Of a DNA stretch of 64,000 bases, positions 28,901-38,695 are shown one piece after another. Position 1 is the stretch's first letter; each line of letters opens with the position of its first letter. The position numbers were made by a program, and so were the translations under genes. This stretch comes from Varibaculum cambriense (GTDB taxonomy: Bacteria > Actinomycetota > Actinomycetes > Actinomycetales > Actinomycetaceae). Below the pieces are notes generated by a model, which worked only from the letters and a program-made list of their open reading frames with translations, was not told the origin of the DNA and ran no database searches. Where the stretch lies: NCBI RefSeq assembly GCF_022133705.1, contig NZ_JAKNHJ010000008.1, positions 45,659 through 109,658 on the forward strand, given 5' to 3'.

Positions 28901-29398
28901 AGCTTCTTCATCACCCAGGATGGCTTCACCCAGCAGGTTCATATTGAGCCGCATTCCGCCTTGCTTGAGCCGTTCAATCGCCGGTCCTAGTTTGACGTCA
29001 GATACGTCCAGAACCAGATCCCCGACTAGTTTCGCGAACACCGTGCGGGTAATGGGAATAACCATTTTTGGTAGCAGCGGAGCCATAGCGCCGCCTACCT
29101 TAAAGGGTAAACGCAGGTACCAGGGCAGGAAGCTCACGGAGGAGGACGAGAGACGGTTTAGTTCCTCGGCGGCGACCTTAATGTCCTCGGGGCGAATGAC
29201 TCCGTCAACAAAGGCAACGGTGAAGTCTAGGCCTGCTTGATCTTCGAGCACCTGGGACAAGAGTTTTGCTGCCCGATCTTCCGGGTATTTCTCAGACTCC
29301 CGTACCCATTTTTGGGCACGAGCAACCGCCAAGTCCGCTAAGTGACGGCAGTCGCCGGTTTCCCCACCAACTTTGGGGGGAGCCACGCTTTCTGACAT
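25904..29398 (-). CDS. putA: proline dehydrogenase / delta-1-pyrroline-5-carboxylate dehydrogenase
   Basis: A 1164-residue bifunctional enzyme converting proline to glutamate in two steps with FAD and NAD+. The proline dehydrogenase barrel covers about residues 90-450, and the aldehyde dehydrogenase domain about 520-1000, with catalytic Glu728 (AETSGKN) and Cys762 (CGQKCSA), 34 residues apart as usual. A C-terminal domain (about 1010-1164) follows. There is no N-terminal ribbon-helix-helix DNA-binding domain as in E. coli PutA, so it should not be its own repressor. ATG follows AAGGACGC. putP lies upstream on the same strand, 169 bp away, with a hairpin between them. Confidence 0.95.
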   Translation of the reverse strand: MSESVAPPKVGGETGDCRHLADLAVARAQKWVRESEKYPEDRAAKLLSQVLEDQAGLDFTVAFVDGVIRPEDIKVAAEELNRLSSSSVSFLPWYLRLPFKVGGAMAPLLPKMVIPITRTVFAKLVGDLVLDVSDVKLGPAIERLKQGGMRLNMNLLGEAILGDEEANKRLTDTMALLERPDVEYVSLKVSAVTGPHNPWAYDHVVDRAVKALLPLYRRANSYEPKKFINLDMEEYKDLHMTIDVFKKILETPGLEKLEAGIVLQAYLPDALPAMQNLQEWAAKRVANGGGRIKVRVVKGANLSMETVDSRERGWKLTTQKSKQDTDSNYMKVLDYALTKERTRNIKIGVAGMNLFTVGFAYELAHERGVLESGGVEFEMLTGMASPQSKAVAEDTGHLLFYVPVVNPEEYDVAIAYLVRRLEENSLDQNFMSDIFDLDDANVLHKEEQRFRRALARVYDVEVGPVRQQNRLTETAEDIKSFVQKDGEWTFENTPDSDPSLPENIEWSRQIVKAIPDCQIGIKEVEEATVSDANVLDQMLAGAAAAAEVWAARPAKERSEIIHRVGVLMSQNRAKLMEIAAAECGKALDGGDIEVSEAVDFCHYYAQQCLELEQQAGAKFQPARVTVSTPPWNFPIAIPTGSTVSALAAGSAVIFKPAKESCRTGALLAQIMWEAGVPREVLQFVQLGNRELGKNLMADERVDRVILTGSIDTAKMFRSWDNNMGLLAETSGKNAIIVTPSADLDLAVKDIINSAFSHCGQKCSASSLAILVGSVGYSERVHRQLLDGVRSLVVDYPSNPSSQTGSLCAPAKGKLLRGLTTLGPGEHWALKPKQLDESGKLWTPGIRAGVQPGSEYHLTEYFGPILGIIRCDTLEEAIEIQNATDYGLTAGLHSLDADEINLWLDRVQSGNVYVNRGITGAIVRRQPFGGWKNSAIGAGTKAGGPSYLFGLGEWEADGIPENEGVELRNRALVEAAKVARSLDSNKEFVMASLRSSQQALDSEFGIGHDPSDLRVERNVLRYRPLPVLIRLSEGEDASQVLMLAAAGRAVGSQISVSMPQEPDSALLQYLRVQHIDYEVESDQSFRDRLPAWAAAAGLDGRIRLIGGDVKAVNEAVNGNVNVAVWSHPVTACGRVEMIPFVREQAVAFTNHRFGNHTPLSEQVKI

Positions 29399-29450
29399 TT
29401 GTTTGCGTCCTTTCTTAGGAAACTGTTAATAGGTATCGATCGCACCTAAG

Positions 29451-29491
29451 GCGTAGAGAGCCGAGCTGTATGGTAGCTCGACCCTCTACGC
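29451..29491 (-). terminator. hairpin between putP and putA
   Basis: Imperfect stem GCGTAGAGAGCCGAGCT (29451-29467) with 29475-29491, 7-nt loop. It lies after putP and before putA on the minus strand. The T-tract is weak, so it may be a terminator or a processing/attenuation hairpin. Confidence 0.5.
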
Positions 29492-29567
29492 ACTTACATG
29501 TTCAAGGTAACACTAGATGCGCAGGTGTGTACCCTGATTTAAGGGACTTTTTTCCTAGAGTCCACGT

Positions 29568-31250
29568 TTATTTGCTGGGCTTGTCTGTGGTCTCCCCCTC
29601 TACCGCAGCAAAAGGCACAGTAGTAATCGGGGTAACGGAGCGACCTTTCAGAGCCGAGTTGATTTCATCTTGCGAAGCGTGAGCGAGCTTGACCGACAGG
29701 TCGAACTCTTCCTCAATCTCTGCATTCGGCTTGTAGGTGGCGCGGGAAACCAACCAAGAAACCAGGAGGTTCAACAAGAATCCCGGCAGGATCTCGTATA
29801 CCTGGAAGATCATCGGTAAGGTATCGGGCAGGTTGCCCCAGATACCTACGGTGATAGCACCCACGGCCATACCGGCGGCAGCGCCCTGCCAGGTGTATTT
29901 GCGCCAGTAGAGGCTGAGCACGATTACCGGACCAAAGGCGGCGCCGAATCCTGCCCAGGCGAAGGCAACCAGACCCAGGATCGAGTCAGTACGGAACCAG
30001 GCAAAGAAAGCGGCGATAACCGAAATCGCTAACACCACCATCCGGCCGGCATTGATACCCTTGGCGCCCAGCAAGCGACGCTTCTTGATGCCCCGGTAGA
30101 TATCTTCTACTACTGCCGAGGAGGTCACCAGCAGCTGCGATGAAACGGTAGACATGATGGCGGCCAAAATAGCAGCCAGCATAAACCCGGCTAGTACCGA
30201 GGGGAAGAGCTGTTGACCCATCACCAGGTAGATACTTTCTTGCGGATTCTGTTTCACCAGCGCCAAGGCTTCTTTGATTCCGGCGAGGCCGTTTTCGGAC
30301 AGGGCACGCCCGATTAGGGCGGTCAAAGTTGCGCCCAACACGCACAGGAACATCCAGCCGATGCCCAGGCGGCGAGCCGAAGTTGCTTCCTTGGGAGAGC
30401 GTAGCGCCATGTAGCGTACGATCACGTGGGGCATACCTACATATCCCAGACCCCAGGCCAAGCCGTTAAGGATGGACAGCTTACCTGCCGCCCCGTCACC
30501 CACTATGGAGAACATCTGTCCTTCCAGGCCGTTCAGAGTATCGGTCATCACTCCAAAGCCACCCAGGGCAACCACGCCGAAGATTGGTACTAGGAGCAGG
30601 GCGATTAGCATCATAATGCCCTGTACCATATCTGTCCAGGAGACAGCTAGGAACCCGCCTACCAAGGTGTAGAGGATGACTACGCCGGCTACGACCACCA
30701 TGCCTACGTGGTAGTTGACATGGAAAATAGATTCGAAGAACACCCCACCGGACACCATGCCGCTAGCTACGTAGATGGTGAAGAAGAAAAGAATAATAAT
30801 CCCAGCTACCAGCTGGAGGATGTATTTCTCGTCTTTTAGACGCGCTGACATGAAGGAAGGTACGGTAATCGAGTCTCCCGCTATTTGCGAATAGGAACGC
30901 AAGCGGGGAGCTACCCATTTCCAAGCGCACCAGGAGCCGATCAGCAAGCCGATAGCAATCCACGATTCGACTAAGCCGGTTAAGTAGAGCGCCCCGGGCA
31001 GTCCCATCATTAGCCAGCCTGACATATCTGCAGCTCCCGCCGAGAGGGCGGCGACCAGGGGAGGTAGGGAGCGACCGCCAACCATGAAGTCATCCATGGT
31101 TTGAGTGCGGGTGTATCCGTAGATGCCAATTAGAATCATGGCTACAAAATAGATAACCATTGCAATGGCGATGCCGCTGGTGCTTCCGCTGTTAATAAAA
31201 TCTGCCGCACCAACGGTGGGCATCAGTAATGTTGAGAATGTAGTTATCAT
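29568..31250 (-). CDS. putP: sodium/proline symporter
   Basis: A member of the solute:sodium symporter family with about 13 membrane helices. The YGYTRTQTMDDFMVGGRSLP segment after helix 1, SAGAADMSGWLMMGLPG and the MSTVSSQLLVTSSAVVEDIY segment are typical of PutP. I place the start at the ATG at 31250 because it follows AATGGAGAGCAA; an upstream in-frame start at 31316 would add 22 residues without a good ribosome site. It imports proline for PutA, the next gene downstream. The upstream gap carries repeated dyads that may be operators. Confidence 0.93.
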   Translation of the reverse strand: MITTFSTLLMPTVGAADFINSGSTSGIAIAMVIYFVAMILIGIYGYTRTQTMDDFMVGGRSLPPLVAALSAGAADMSGWLMMGLPGALYLTGLVESWIAIGLLIGSWCAWKWVAPRLRSYSQIAGDSITVPSFMSARLKDEKYILQLVAGIIILFFFTIYVASGMVSGGVFFESIFHVNYHVGMVVVAGVVILYTLVGGFLAVSWTDMVQGIMMLIALLLVPIFGVVALGGFGVMTDTLNGLEGQMFSIVGDGAAGKLSILNGLAWGLGYVGMPHVIVRYMALRSPKEATSARRLGIGWMFLCVLGATLTALIGRALSENGLAGIKEALALVKQNPQESIYLVMGQQLFPSVLAGFMLAAILAAIMSTVSSQLLVTSSAVVEDIYRGIKKRRLLGAKGINAGRMVVLAISVIAAFFAWFRTDSILGLVAFAWAGFGAAFGPVIVLSLYWRKYTWQGAAAGMAVGAITVGIWGNLPDTLPMIFQVYEILPGFLLNLLVSWLVSRATYKPNAEIEEEFDLSVKLAHASQDEINSALKGRSVTPITTVPFAAVEGETTDKPSK

Positions 31251-31396
31251 TTGCTCTCCATTGGGGTTAATGCCGATACTTTCGACTTCGAAACATATTA
31301 TCTTGCTGTCAAGCAAATCACAATATCCCCCGGGACTTTAGGTATGTGAGAGCTAGAGATCCTTTTTGCTGCATCTGGGGTAAAAGGCCAGGAAAC

Positions 31397-31491
31397 TCTA
31401 GGTTTTAAGTCCGTATTTTTTAAGTATTTTTTTCTGAAAAAATCTAGGCCTTAAGGCCTGTATTGCTATGACGCAGATCACTTAAAACCTA
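31397..31491. promoter_or_regulatory. repeated dyad motifs upstream of putP
   Basis: TCTAGGTTTTAAGTCCGTATT (31397-31417) recurs as TCTAGGCCTTAAGGCCTGTATT-like sequence at 31443-31464, and TAGGTTTTAAGT (31399-31410) recurs inverted as ACTTAAAACCTA (31480-31491). The second copy contains the perfect palindrome AGGCCTTAAGGCCT (31446-31459). The sites lie about 145-240 bp upstream of the putP start. They look like three binding sites of one regulator. Otherwise the gap 31251-31658 holds no gene. Confidence 0.5.
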
Positions 31492-31658
31492 AAAAGCTGC
31501 TTCGGGAGAGCGTAAAAAGGCAGATTTAGTCACGCAGATTATTTGCGAACTAGGTATTGTCTTTACCCCCGGAAGGGAATAATTTTCATAAACCCGGGAG
31601 CACAGACATAGCGACGGCTTGCCCAGAGCGAGTAAGAGTATTTCTTAGATCCCGGCGC

Positions 31659-32243
31659 TCAGTTCAAGTTAGCTAGGGGATACACCAGCGCGGTAGCTAT
31701 AGCCGCCGCTCCCTCCCCGCGGCCAGTGAACCCCAGGTTGTCCGAGGTAGTCGCAGAAATAGACACCGGTGCCCCTACTGCTTCCTCCAGCACGGCGCGC
31801 GCCTGCTGATAACGCTGCCCCATCCGCGGGCGGTTCGCGATCACCTGAACCGCGGCGTTTCCCAGTCCCCACCCGGCCTGATGAATAATCTGCATGGTAG
31901 CTGCCAATAGCTGAGTGCCGCTGGCACCTTTCCACTCGGGACGGTCAGTACCAAAATGGGTGCCCAGATCCCCTTGCCCAGCGGCTGATAAAATCGCGTC
32001 ACACAGAGCGTGAGCAGCTACATCGGCATCCGAATGTCCTTTAAGAGGGAGCTCTCCCGGCCAAGAAAGTCCTGCAACCATGCAGGGACGGGCAGTCGAG
32101 CTGGGGTCGGCCGGGTCGGCGAAAGCGTGAACGTCACTACCAATGCCCACCCGAGGTAGCAGGTAGGGAACAGAATTAATGTCGGTATGAGGGCGATTGT
32201 CAGCCGGAAAATCCGGGCGGCCAGGGGTGTGGGAATTGTTCAT
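31659..32243 (-). CDS. ispF: 2-C-methyl-D-erythritol 2,4-cyclodiphosphate synthase
   Basis: A 194-residue enzyme of the non-mevalonate isoprenoid pathway that cyclises CDP-methylerythritol 2-phosphate with release of CMP. Typical motifs are GIGSDVHAF (metal-binding Asp and His), [18 protein letters not shown] and the [16 protein letters not shown] segment near the C-terminus. About 30 residues precede the usual family start and look disordered; a start nearer 32150 cannot be excluded. ispD is not adjacent in the window. Confidence 0.93.
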   Translation of the reverse strand: MNNSHTPGRPDFPADNRPHTDINSVPYLLPRVGIGSDVHAFADPADPSSTARPCMVAGLSWPGELPLKGHSDADVAAHALCDAILSAAGQGDLGTHFGTDRPEWKGASGTQLLAATMQIIHQAGWGLGNAAVQVIANRPRMGQRYQQARAVLEEAVGAPVSISATTSDNLGFTGRGEGAAAIATALVYPLANLN

Positions 32244-32354
32244 GTCCCCAGTTTAGCGATCCGGGTTCTTACCCGAGTCACGGTTGCCTGGCAGTACTAA
32301 AGCTTGATCGCATCCAAAAGACCTGGGGCACTGAAATATCTCACCGGTAAAACC

Positions 32355-33389
32355 CTAGGGATCGAGGCGAAATACCTCCAGGTCAACAACTCTCGGCTCC
32401 GGGTAATCTGCCATATGCACGATCAGCATTCCCGCGGTTTTTAAATAGGGGTCAGCCTGGGGCAGCAACCTGCCTAGATGGTTAGGGGTAAGCGGTGCTA
32501 GCTCCCCGATAATTCCTGGAATCGTAGGCCGATGTACGCAAATTGCCAGGGGAGCGGCCGGTTGATCTAGCTGACTTTCCGAAAGCAATCCCCGGATTAC
32601 CCCTCGCATCCGCGAGGGATCTTCCCGATAGGCGTCCTCGGTGAAGGAAGCTTCCGTTTTTAAGGGAGTGCCCGAAAGCGTGGCATAAGGGGCGACCGTG
32701 GCCACGCAGCGGCGCCACGGCGAAGTGATTATCTGATTGATACCAAAGGCGGAAAGTGCTGGAACCAGGCGTAACACTTGCGAGGAGCCGCGGCGCGAAA
32801 GGGGCCGGGTCATTTCGCCACCCTCCCATTGGGAGCGTTTAGTGGCTTTAGCGTGCCGGAGCACCGCCACTGTCCGAGTACTCAAAGTACGTTCTGCCAG
32901 TCGGGTGAGCAGTTCTTCCAACAGCCGGCGATCCCCGCGGCGAGTCAGCAGTCGCATGGCTTTGCGCGCACCCACCCATTGTGACTTATCAATTTCTTTG
33001 CTCGGAGCTGGGGGAGCCAAGGGGCGTGCTCGCAGAGTTTCCGTGGGAACATCTGGGAATCCTACCCAGTAGTAAACTTCTTTGGTCACTCCCGACCCCA
33101 GGCGATAACGCTGCACGGTCAGCGGCGCTCCTAGGCGAATCGGAACTTCAGTTTCCTCTTCGACTTCGCGTACCGCGGTTGCAGGCAGGGATTCTCCGCT
33201 TTCCCGTTTGCCTTTGGGCCAAGACCAGTCATCATAGCGGGGACGATGTACAATCAGCACCTCGATATCCTGGCGCTGGGCAGCGATGGAAGTGCCTCGA
33301 ATTGGGGTGGCTCCCTCTCGCAGACGCCACACTAGTGCGCCTGCAGATCGTACTATCCGCATATGCGGTGGCTTAGGTCGAGCCGTCAT
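32355..33389 (-). CDS. mutT1: MutT1-type Nudix hydrolase fused to histidine phosphatase
   Basis: 344 residues with two catalytic domains. The Nudix domain (about 10-150) carries the box GKRESGE...REVEEETEV, with Glu in place of the usual Gly near its end. The histidine-phosphatase (SixA-like) domain (about 175-344) begins with AVLRHAKATKRSQW (catalytic RHA). This pairing matches mycobacterial MutT1, which hydrolyses 8-oxo-(d)GTP and diadenosine polyphosphates. The neighbour ppk upstream on the same strand is the mycobacterial arrangement too. I chose the ATG at 33389 (GAAAGG upstream) over a TTG at 33434. Confidence 0.85.
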   Translation of the reverse strand: MTARPKPPHMRIVRSAGALVWRLREGATPIRGTSIAAQRQDIEVLIVHRPRYDDWSWPKGKRESGESLPATAVREVEEETEVPIRLGAPLTVQRYRLGSGVTKEVYYWVGFPDVPTETLRARPLAPPAPSKEIDKSQWVGARKAMRLLTRRGDRRLLEELLTRLAERTLSTRTVAVLRHAKATKRSQWEGGEMTRPLSRRGSSQVLRLVPALSAFGINQIITSPWRRCVATVAPYATLSGTPLKTEASFTEDAYREDPSRMRGVIRGLLSESQLDQPAAPLAICVHRPTIPGIIGELAPLTPNHLGRLLPQADPYLKTAGMLIVHMADYPEPRVVDLEVFRLDP

Positions 33390-33512
33390 GGTAGCAACTT
33401 GCCTTTCTCGTAATCTGTCCCTATTGTCTAACAAATTACTTATAAGGTCATTCTCCCAGGTAAAAAGGGTGATAACTGTTCAACATGAAGAGTTAGATGG
33501 ACGATCAGCCGT

Positions 33513-36182
33513 CTAGCGCCCTTTCATCCGCGAGTTAGCCTTGTTAATTAGGTACTCTTGAATGTCCATAAGAGGCGAGCCATCTTTGCTATTAATATGT
33601 CGCCGCCAAGTACCGTCCCGGCGTAAATGCCAAGAAGATACTTCTGGAGAGGCTTGAAGCTTGACCAAATCCATGAGTTCCGCGGTCATTTCGGGATCTT
33701 TGATCCGGATCAGCGCCTCTACCCGGCGATCCAAGTTGCGGTGCATCAGGTCAGCAGAACCGATCCAAACCTCTGGCTGCCCCCCGTTTTCAAAAGCGTA
33801 AATACGGGAGTGCTCCAGGAAACGACCCAAAATGGAACGCACCCGGATATTTTCCGATAGTCCGCGCACCCCGGAGCGAATCGTACAAATTCCGCGCACC
33901 ACAATATCTATCGGTACCCCTGCCTGGCTGGCGCGATAGAGGGCATCAGTTACCGCTTCGTCTACCAGGGAGTTTACTTTAATTCCGATATAGGCGGGCA
34001 AGCCTTTCTGGTAATTTTCTACTTCGCGTTCAATGCGTTCAATAATGCCCGGGCGGATGGAGCGGGGAGCCACCAGCAGGCGATGGAAGGAAGTGCGGGG
34101 CGCATAACCGGACAGCTGATTGAACAGGCGAGTAAGGTCTTGGGCTACCTCGCGATCGCAGGTCAGCAACCCCAGATCTTCATATCCGCGTGCCGTCTTG
34201 GGGTGATAATTCCCGGTACCTACGTGACAGTAACGGCGCAGGCCATCGGCTTCTTCGCGAACCACCATCGACAGTTTGCAGTGGGTCTTCAAACCCACCA
34301 TGCCATAGACCACGTGTACCCCGGCGCGCTCTAGTTTGCGTGCCCACGAAATATTGGCGTCCTCGTCGAAACGGGCTTTGATTTCTACAATCGCCAACAC
34401 CTGTTTTCCGTTTTGTGCCGCCTCGATCAGGGCAGACACGATCGGAGAATCCGAGGAAGTACGGTACAGGGTTTGTTTTAGGGAACGCACTTTCGGATCC
34501 CTAGCGGCATAGGTGACGAAATGTTGCACCGAGGTAGAGAAGGAATCATAGGGGTGATGCAAGAGCACATCGTGACTGCGGATCATTGCGAAAATATCGG
34601 TGGGGGTAGCCGATTCTACTTCCGCTAACCCGGCAGCGGTAGCTGGAACAAACTTCTGGTATTTCAGTTCCGGCAAATCTAGTTCATGCAGCTCGTTCAG
34701 GCAGCGCAAGTCAATCGGTTCCGGAAGGGCAAAAACGTCCTCCATCCCAATTTCCAGTTTGGCAACCAAGAAGTCTAATACCGGACGGGAGATGCCTTCG
34801 GCAACCTCTAGGCGTACTGCCGGGCCGAAGCGGCGCCGCAGCAATTCTTGTTCCATTGCGGTTAGCAGGTTCTCCGCGTCGTCCTCTTCGACTTCCAGGT
34901 CCTCGTTGCGGGTCAGGCGGAACACGTGATGTTCCAAGATTTCCATACCCGGGAAGAGGTGATCGAGGTGGGGGCCAATCACATCCTCCAGGGAAATAAA
35001 GGTGGCTTCCCCGTTAGTGTCAATCGCGTCTTCCGGACTGACCTGGTCTATTGCCTGTTCCACACAGATTAGCCGAGGCAGGCTTTCCGGGATTTTAACC
35101 CGGGCAAAATGCTGCTTTCCCGTTAAGGGATTACGCACCACTACCGCCAAATTAACTGACAGTCCCGAAATATAGGGGAAGGGGTGCGAAGGATCGACCG
35201 CCAGCGGAGTCAGGATCGGGAAAATCTGGCGGCGGAAATATCCGTGCAGAAAATCCTGTTGTTCCGGGGAAAGATCGTTCCAACGCCGTAGTTTGATCCC
35301 CACATTTTCCAGTTCGCCTAGCAAAGTGTTTTGCACAAAATCGGCTTGCCGAGCACACAGAACTTGGGCGCGTTCAGTCACCAGGTCAAGCACCTGCCGG
35401 GGAGTAAGGCCGGAGGCGGCGGTGCGGGCAATTCCGGCGGCAATGCGGCGTTTAAGCCCTGCCACGCGCACCATATAGAACTCGTCAAGATTGGAAGAGA
35501 AAATCGTGGTGAACCAGGCGCGCTCCAAGATTGGGAGCCGCTCGTCCTCTGCCTGCTCTAATACCCGCTGGTTGAACTGCATCCAAGATAGTTCCCTGTC
35601 CCCAAAACGCCCTTTGGGGAGGGGTTTGTCTTGACCGAGGGGACCGGCTTGCGCCAGTTTGTCCATCCCAGGCGCTTCTCGCAAAGTGGAGGGGCTGATT
35701 TGGGAAAGATCTTCGGGGCCATCGGTTTGGGCATGACCGGCGGTATCATCCTTTACTTCACTGGCTACAGCTTCGCTGTCTTTACTGTCAGCTGCTTTAT
35801 TAGCGGTCTTGTCGGAACTAGAAGCTATAGTTATTTCCGGTCGCGCTGACTGGTCGCCTTCGGTATTAATTTTCCTGCCGTCAACGAAAGGGGAGGCTCC
35901 AGTAGGCAGGTCGTAGTCCGCGTCCTCGTAATCGGTGCCGGGAAACTGTTCAGGAGAGGTCTTCGAAGATATCAACTCGTCAGCGGTGGCGGTCTCAAAG
36001 TTGGATTGTGCCGCTTGCCGGTCTACCTGAGCTACCGGTTCAGTTTGCGGGTTTTCTTTATACATCCGGGCAATGTCGGCGGGCGAAGGCACCACATGAG
36101 AGTCCCCTTGCGCATCCTCTTTAATTTTAGCTTTACCTACTTTAGGTTCTGGCTTGTTGTCAGCTTCCTGTTTGCTGTCCAT
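33513..36182 (-). CDS. ppk: polyphosphate kinase 1, long acidic N-terminal extension
   Basis: An 889-residue enzyme making polyphosphate from ATP. The conserved protein starts near residue 194 ([20 protein letters not shown]); catalytic-core motifs include [20 protein letters not shown], and His653 in [19 protein letters not shown] is the likely phosphohistidine. The first 190 residues are an acidic, Ser/Asp/Glu/Ala-rich region without counterpart in typical PPK1 and are probably disordered. ATG follows AAGGGATCGGC. Flanked by the MutT1-type gene downstream and a small unknown gene upstream on the same strand, forming a likely operon. Confidence 0.95.
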   Translation of the reverse strand: MDSKQEADNKPEPKVGKAKIKEDAQGDSHVVPSPADIARMYKENPQTEPVAQVDRQAAQSNFETATADELISSKTSPEQFPGTDYEDADYDLPTGASPFVDGRKINTEGDQSARPEITIASSSDKTANKAADSKDSEAVASEVKDDTAGHAQTDGPEDLSQISPSTLREAPGMDKLAQAGPLGQDKPLPKGRFGDRELSWMQFNQRVLEQAEDERLPILERAWFTTIFSSNLDEFYMVRVAGLKRRIAAGIARTAASGLTPRQVLDLVTERAQVLCARQADFVQNTLLGELENVGIKLRRWNDLSPEQQDFLHGYFRRQIFPILTPLAVDPSHPFPYISGLSVNLAVVVRNPLTGKQHFARVKIPESLPRLICVEQAIDQVSPEDAIDTNGEATFISLEDVIGPHLDHLFPGMEILEHHVFRLTRNEDLEVEEDDAENLLTAMEQELLRRRFGPAVRLEVAEGISRPVLDFLVAKLEIGMEDVFALPEPIDLRCLNELHELDLPELKYQKFVPATAAGLAEVESATPTDIFAMIRSHDVLLHHPYDSFSTSVQHFVTYAARDPKVRSLKQTLYRTSSDSPIVSALIEAAQNGKQVLAIVEIKARFDEDANISWARKLERAGVHVVYGMVGLKTHCKLSMVVREEADGLRRYCHVGTGNYHPKTARGYEDLGLLTCDREVAQDLTRLFNQLSGYAPRTSFHRLLVAPRSIRPGIIERIEREVENYQKGLPAYIGIKVNSLVDEAVTDALYRASQAGVPIDIVVRGICTIRSGVRGLSENIRVRSILGRFLEHSRIYAFENGGQPEVWIGSADLMHRNLDRRVEALIRIKDPEMTAELMDLVKLQASPEVSSWHLRRDGTWRRHINSKDGSPLMDIQEYLINKANSRMKGR

Positions 36183-36243
36183 GCCGATCCCTTCTAATAA
36201 ATAATTTGGTGACGGTACTGAACTAGTCCGGGTAGATTCAGTT

Positions 36244-36867
36244 CTAGTTTAGGCGATTTACCTTGGCTGCACGCGCTGAAAGCTTTAGGTCGCGCGCGGT
36301 TTGTAATAGCGCTTCGGGACGCAGGGTTACCGGATCGGCCAGTTCATCGCGAGCGTCTTTAATCCAGTCGGCATTGACCCCACTGGCCAGGACTTTCAGG
36401 AAATCGCTGGTGCGATCAAGCAGCGGAGCCAGCTGGTCAATGGAGGTTTGGGTTCGCCACAGCTCCGCTAGTTTATTCATGAGGGCGGAAACCGATTTTT
36501 CGCAATGCTCGCGCGAAAAAACTTCCCCAATTTTTAGAGCCGCCAGCCCCTGCTGGAAACGCTCATTTACCAGATCTGGGTCGCGTAAATACCATTGATG
36601 AACCAAGTAAAGCCGCCAGAGCGTTCCGGGCAAAGTATTGGCTGGGGAGGCGGACCAGAGCTCACTGACCGTATCTATTCCTCCAGATTCGAGCAGCTCC
36701 CGTAAACGTTTAACCTGATCGTCACTTTCTTTTTCGATTCCTAGCAGAGTTTGCGCTACCAAATGGGCAACCTCCGAAGAGATCGCCCCGTCCTCGGCAC
36801 CGGGAATGTTTTCTGCCTGCTCGGCATCTAGCATCGCTGGCCTGCGCGGAGTTCTCCGTGTAGTCAT
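36244..36867 (-). CDS. conserved-looking cytoplasmic protein, function unknown
   Basis: 207 residues, mostly helical, no signal peptide or membrane segment, and no motif I can tie to a reaction. The most distinctive stretch is [20 protein letters not shown] at about residues 67-86. The N-terminus is basic ([10 protein letters not shown]) and followed by an acidic linker. ATG follows AAAGGAGGAAACAA. It lies 61 bp upstream of ppk on the same strand and is probably the first gene of the ppk-mutT1 transcript. I do not recognise the family. Confidence 0.75.
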   Translation of the reverse strand: MTTRRTPRRPAMLDAEQAENIPGAEDGAISSEVAHLVAQTLLGIEKESDDQVKRLRELLESGGIDTVSELWSASPANTLPGTLWRLYLVHQWYLRDPDLVNERFQQGLAALKIGEVFSREHCEKSVSALMNKLAELWRTQTSIDQLAPLLDRTSDFLKVLASGVNADWIKDARDELADPVTLRPEALLQTARDLKLSARAAKVNRLN

Positions 36868-37149
36868 TTGTTTCCTCCTTTAATATCCCTATTGTCTCCC
36901 ATGCATCATTACTTGGGGCAGCTTTGCTTTTATTGCGCGAGTTAGGAGCTGCTGGCGTCCAAAGTAGGGTTTGCCCGTTTCCTCGCTGTTACTTTCTGCG
37001 CTCGTCCCCATTAGTAAGGGTGGCGGAGTCAATGTGTGAGACCGCTCAATAAAATGCGAGATAGTGGTTACTCGCGGCTAGAATAATTTCAGGTTTGAGG
37101 TGCTAAAAGGTGGCGCCGCCAGATTTATTACGTAAAAGGAAGGGTTTTA

Positions 37150-38586
37150 GTGTCTGACCGTCCGCTTAGTGTCGCTGTAGTTGGAGCCGGCCCCGCCGGT
37201 ATCTATGCTTCTGATATTTTGTCCAAATCTGGTCTTGATGTTGAGATTGACCTCTTTGAACGTCTACCTGCACCCTATGGATTGGTTCGGTATGGCGTAG
37301 CGCCCGATCACCCCCGGATTCGAGCCATTATTACTGCCCTCTACAAGGTCTTGCAGCGCGGGGATATCCGTCTGCTGGCAAATGTGAATGTTGGCGGCGA
37401 GGATGCCGATATTACTGTTGATGACCTGCATGAACACTATGATGCGATTATTTTCGCTACCGGGTCTGACCGCGATAAACCGATTGATTTGCCCGGTCAG
37501 GATTTGCCGGAATGCTATGGGGCTGCCGATTTTGTTTCTTGGTATGACGGCAACCCGGATTATCCGCGTTTTTGGCCCTTAGAAGCGAAAGAGGTCGCGG
37601 TTATCGGGGTCGGTAATGTCGCCCTCGATATTGCGCGGGTAATGGCGAAACACCCTGCCGATATGCTCAAAACTGAGATTCCGGAAAACGTGGCGAAAGA
37701 GCTCTATAAATCCCCAATTACCGACGTACATGTTTTCGGGCGGCGCGGGCCGGCTCAGGTGAAGTTCACCCCCTTGGAGCTGCGCGAACTCGGGCAGCAG
37801 CCGGGAGTAAAAGTTATTGTGTCCGAGGAAGATTTCGAGTTCGATGAAGGCTCGGAGCAGGCGATTGCCGCCTCCAAACAAACCAAAATGGTGGTTGATA
37901 CCTTAATTAATTACGCCATGGACGAGGATGACCAGGAAGCTGATCGCCGCATCCACCTGCATTTATTCTCTGCTCCTAAGGAGATTTTGGGTGATGAGGA
38001 TGGGCATGTGCGCGCCCTGGTTACCGAACGTACCCAGCTGAACGGAGACGGAACAGTATCTGGCACTGGCGAACTGCGGGAGACTCCGGTACAGGCGGTT
38101 TATCGCGCGGTAGGATATTTCTCTTCCCCGATTGCGGGACTACCTTTCGATAAGCGTCGCGGAGTAATCCCCAATCAGGAAGGGCGGGTGACCGATTTGG
38201 AGGGCACTCCTTTGAACGGGATTTACGCTACCGGTTGGGTAAAGCGCGGCCCGGTGGGGCTGATTGGATCCACCAAGTCTGATGCGCAGCAAACTATCGC
38301 CCACCTGGTAGAGGATGCGGAAGCTGGCAAGCTGGTGGCTACCGGGGAAGCGGTGGGTCACGATGCCATGATTGAGCTTCTTAAGCAGCGGGGAGTTCCC
38401 TTCTCTACCTGGCATGGCTGGGAACTACTCGACGAATACGAAAAGCAACTGGGTGCAGACTTTGGCGAGGTCGAGGGCGGCCGTGGCGCGCGCGAACGAG
38501 TCAAGGTGGTGTCCCGCAAAGCTATGAGCGCGATTTCGCGCGGCGAGGACGTACCGGAAGATTTAATCGGCCAGGACGGCGAATAG
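37150..38586 (+). CDS. fprA: ferredoxin/adrenodoxin-NADP+ reductase (FprA type)
   Basis: A 478-residue flavoprotein moving electrons between NADPH and ferredoxins. The FAD-binding motif is AVVGAGPAGIYASDIL near the N-terminus, followed by PYGLVRYGVAPDHPRIR. The NADPH-binding motif is GVGNVALDIARVM (about 157-169), and ATGWVKRGPVGLIGSTKSDA is the typical C-terminal FAD contact. The start is GTG with AAGGAAGGG upstream. Length and motifs match mycobacterial FprA and mitochondrial adrenodoxin reductase. The 282-bp gap before it shows no other gene. Confidence 0.93.
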   Translation: MSDRPLSVAVVGAGPAGIYASDILSKSGLDVEIDLFERLPAPYGLVRYGVAPDHPRIRAIITALYKVLQRGDIRLLANVNVGGEDADITVDDLHEHYDAIIFATGSDRDKPIDLPGQDLPECYGAADFVSWYDGNPDYPRFWPLEAKEVAVIGVGNVALDIARVMAKHPADMLKTEIPENVAKELYKSPITDVHVFGRRGPAQVKFTPLELRELGQQPGVKVIVSEEDFEFDEGSEQAIAASKQTKMVVDTLINYAMDEDDQEADRRIHLHLFSAPKEILGDEDGHVRALVTERTQLNGDGTVSGTGELRETPVQAVYRAVGYFSSPIAGLPFDKRRGVIPNQEGRVTDLEGTPLNGIYATGWVKRGPVGLIGSTKSDAQQTIAHLVEDAEAGKLVATGEAVGHDAMIELLKQRGVPFSTWHGWELLDEYEKQLGADFGEVEGGRGARERVKVVSRKAMSAISRGEDVPEDLIGQDGE

Positions 38587-38695
38587 TTAGCTCACCTGTC
38601 TTTTCACCGCTGGTCAAGTTGCAGTTCTTTGGCAGGATTTTGTCAGTATTTGTGCAGATTCACCTGCTAGATTGCGGGTAAACCAGGAGGAACAA

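Noticed and set aside
31250-31316. Longer PutP with 22 extra N-terminal residues
   Set aside because: The downstream ATG has a clear GGAGAG site; the extra residues are not part of the symporter family's first helix.
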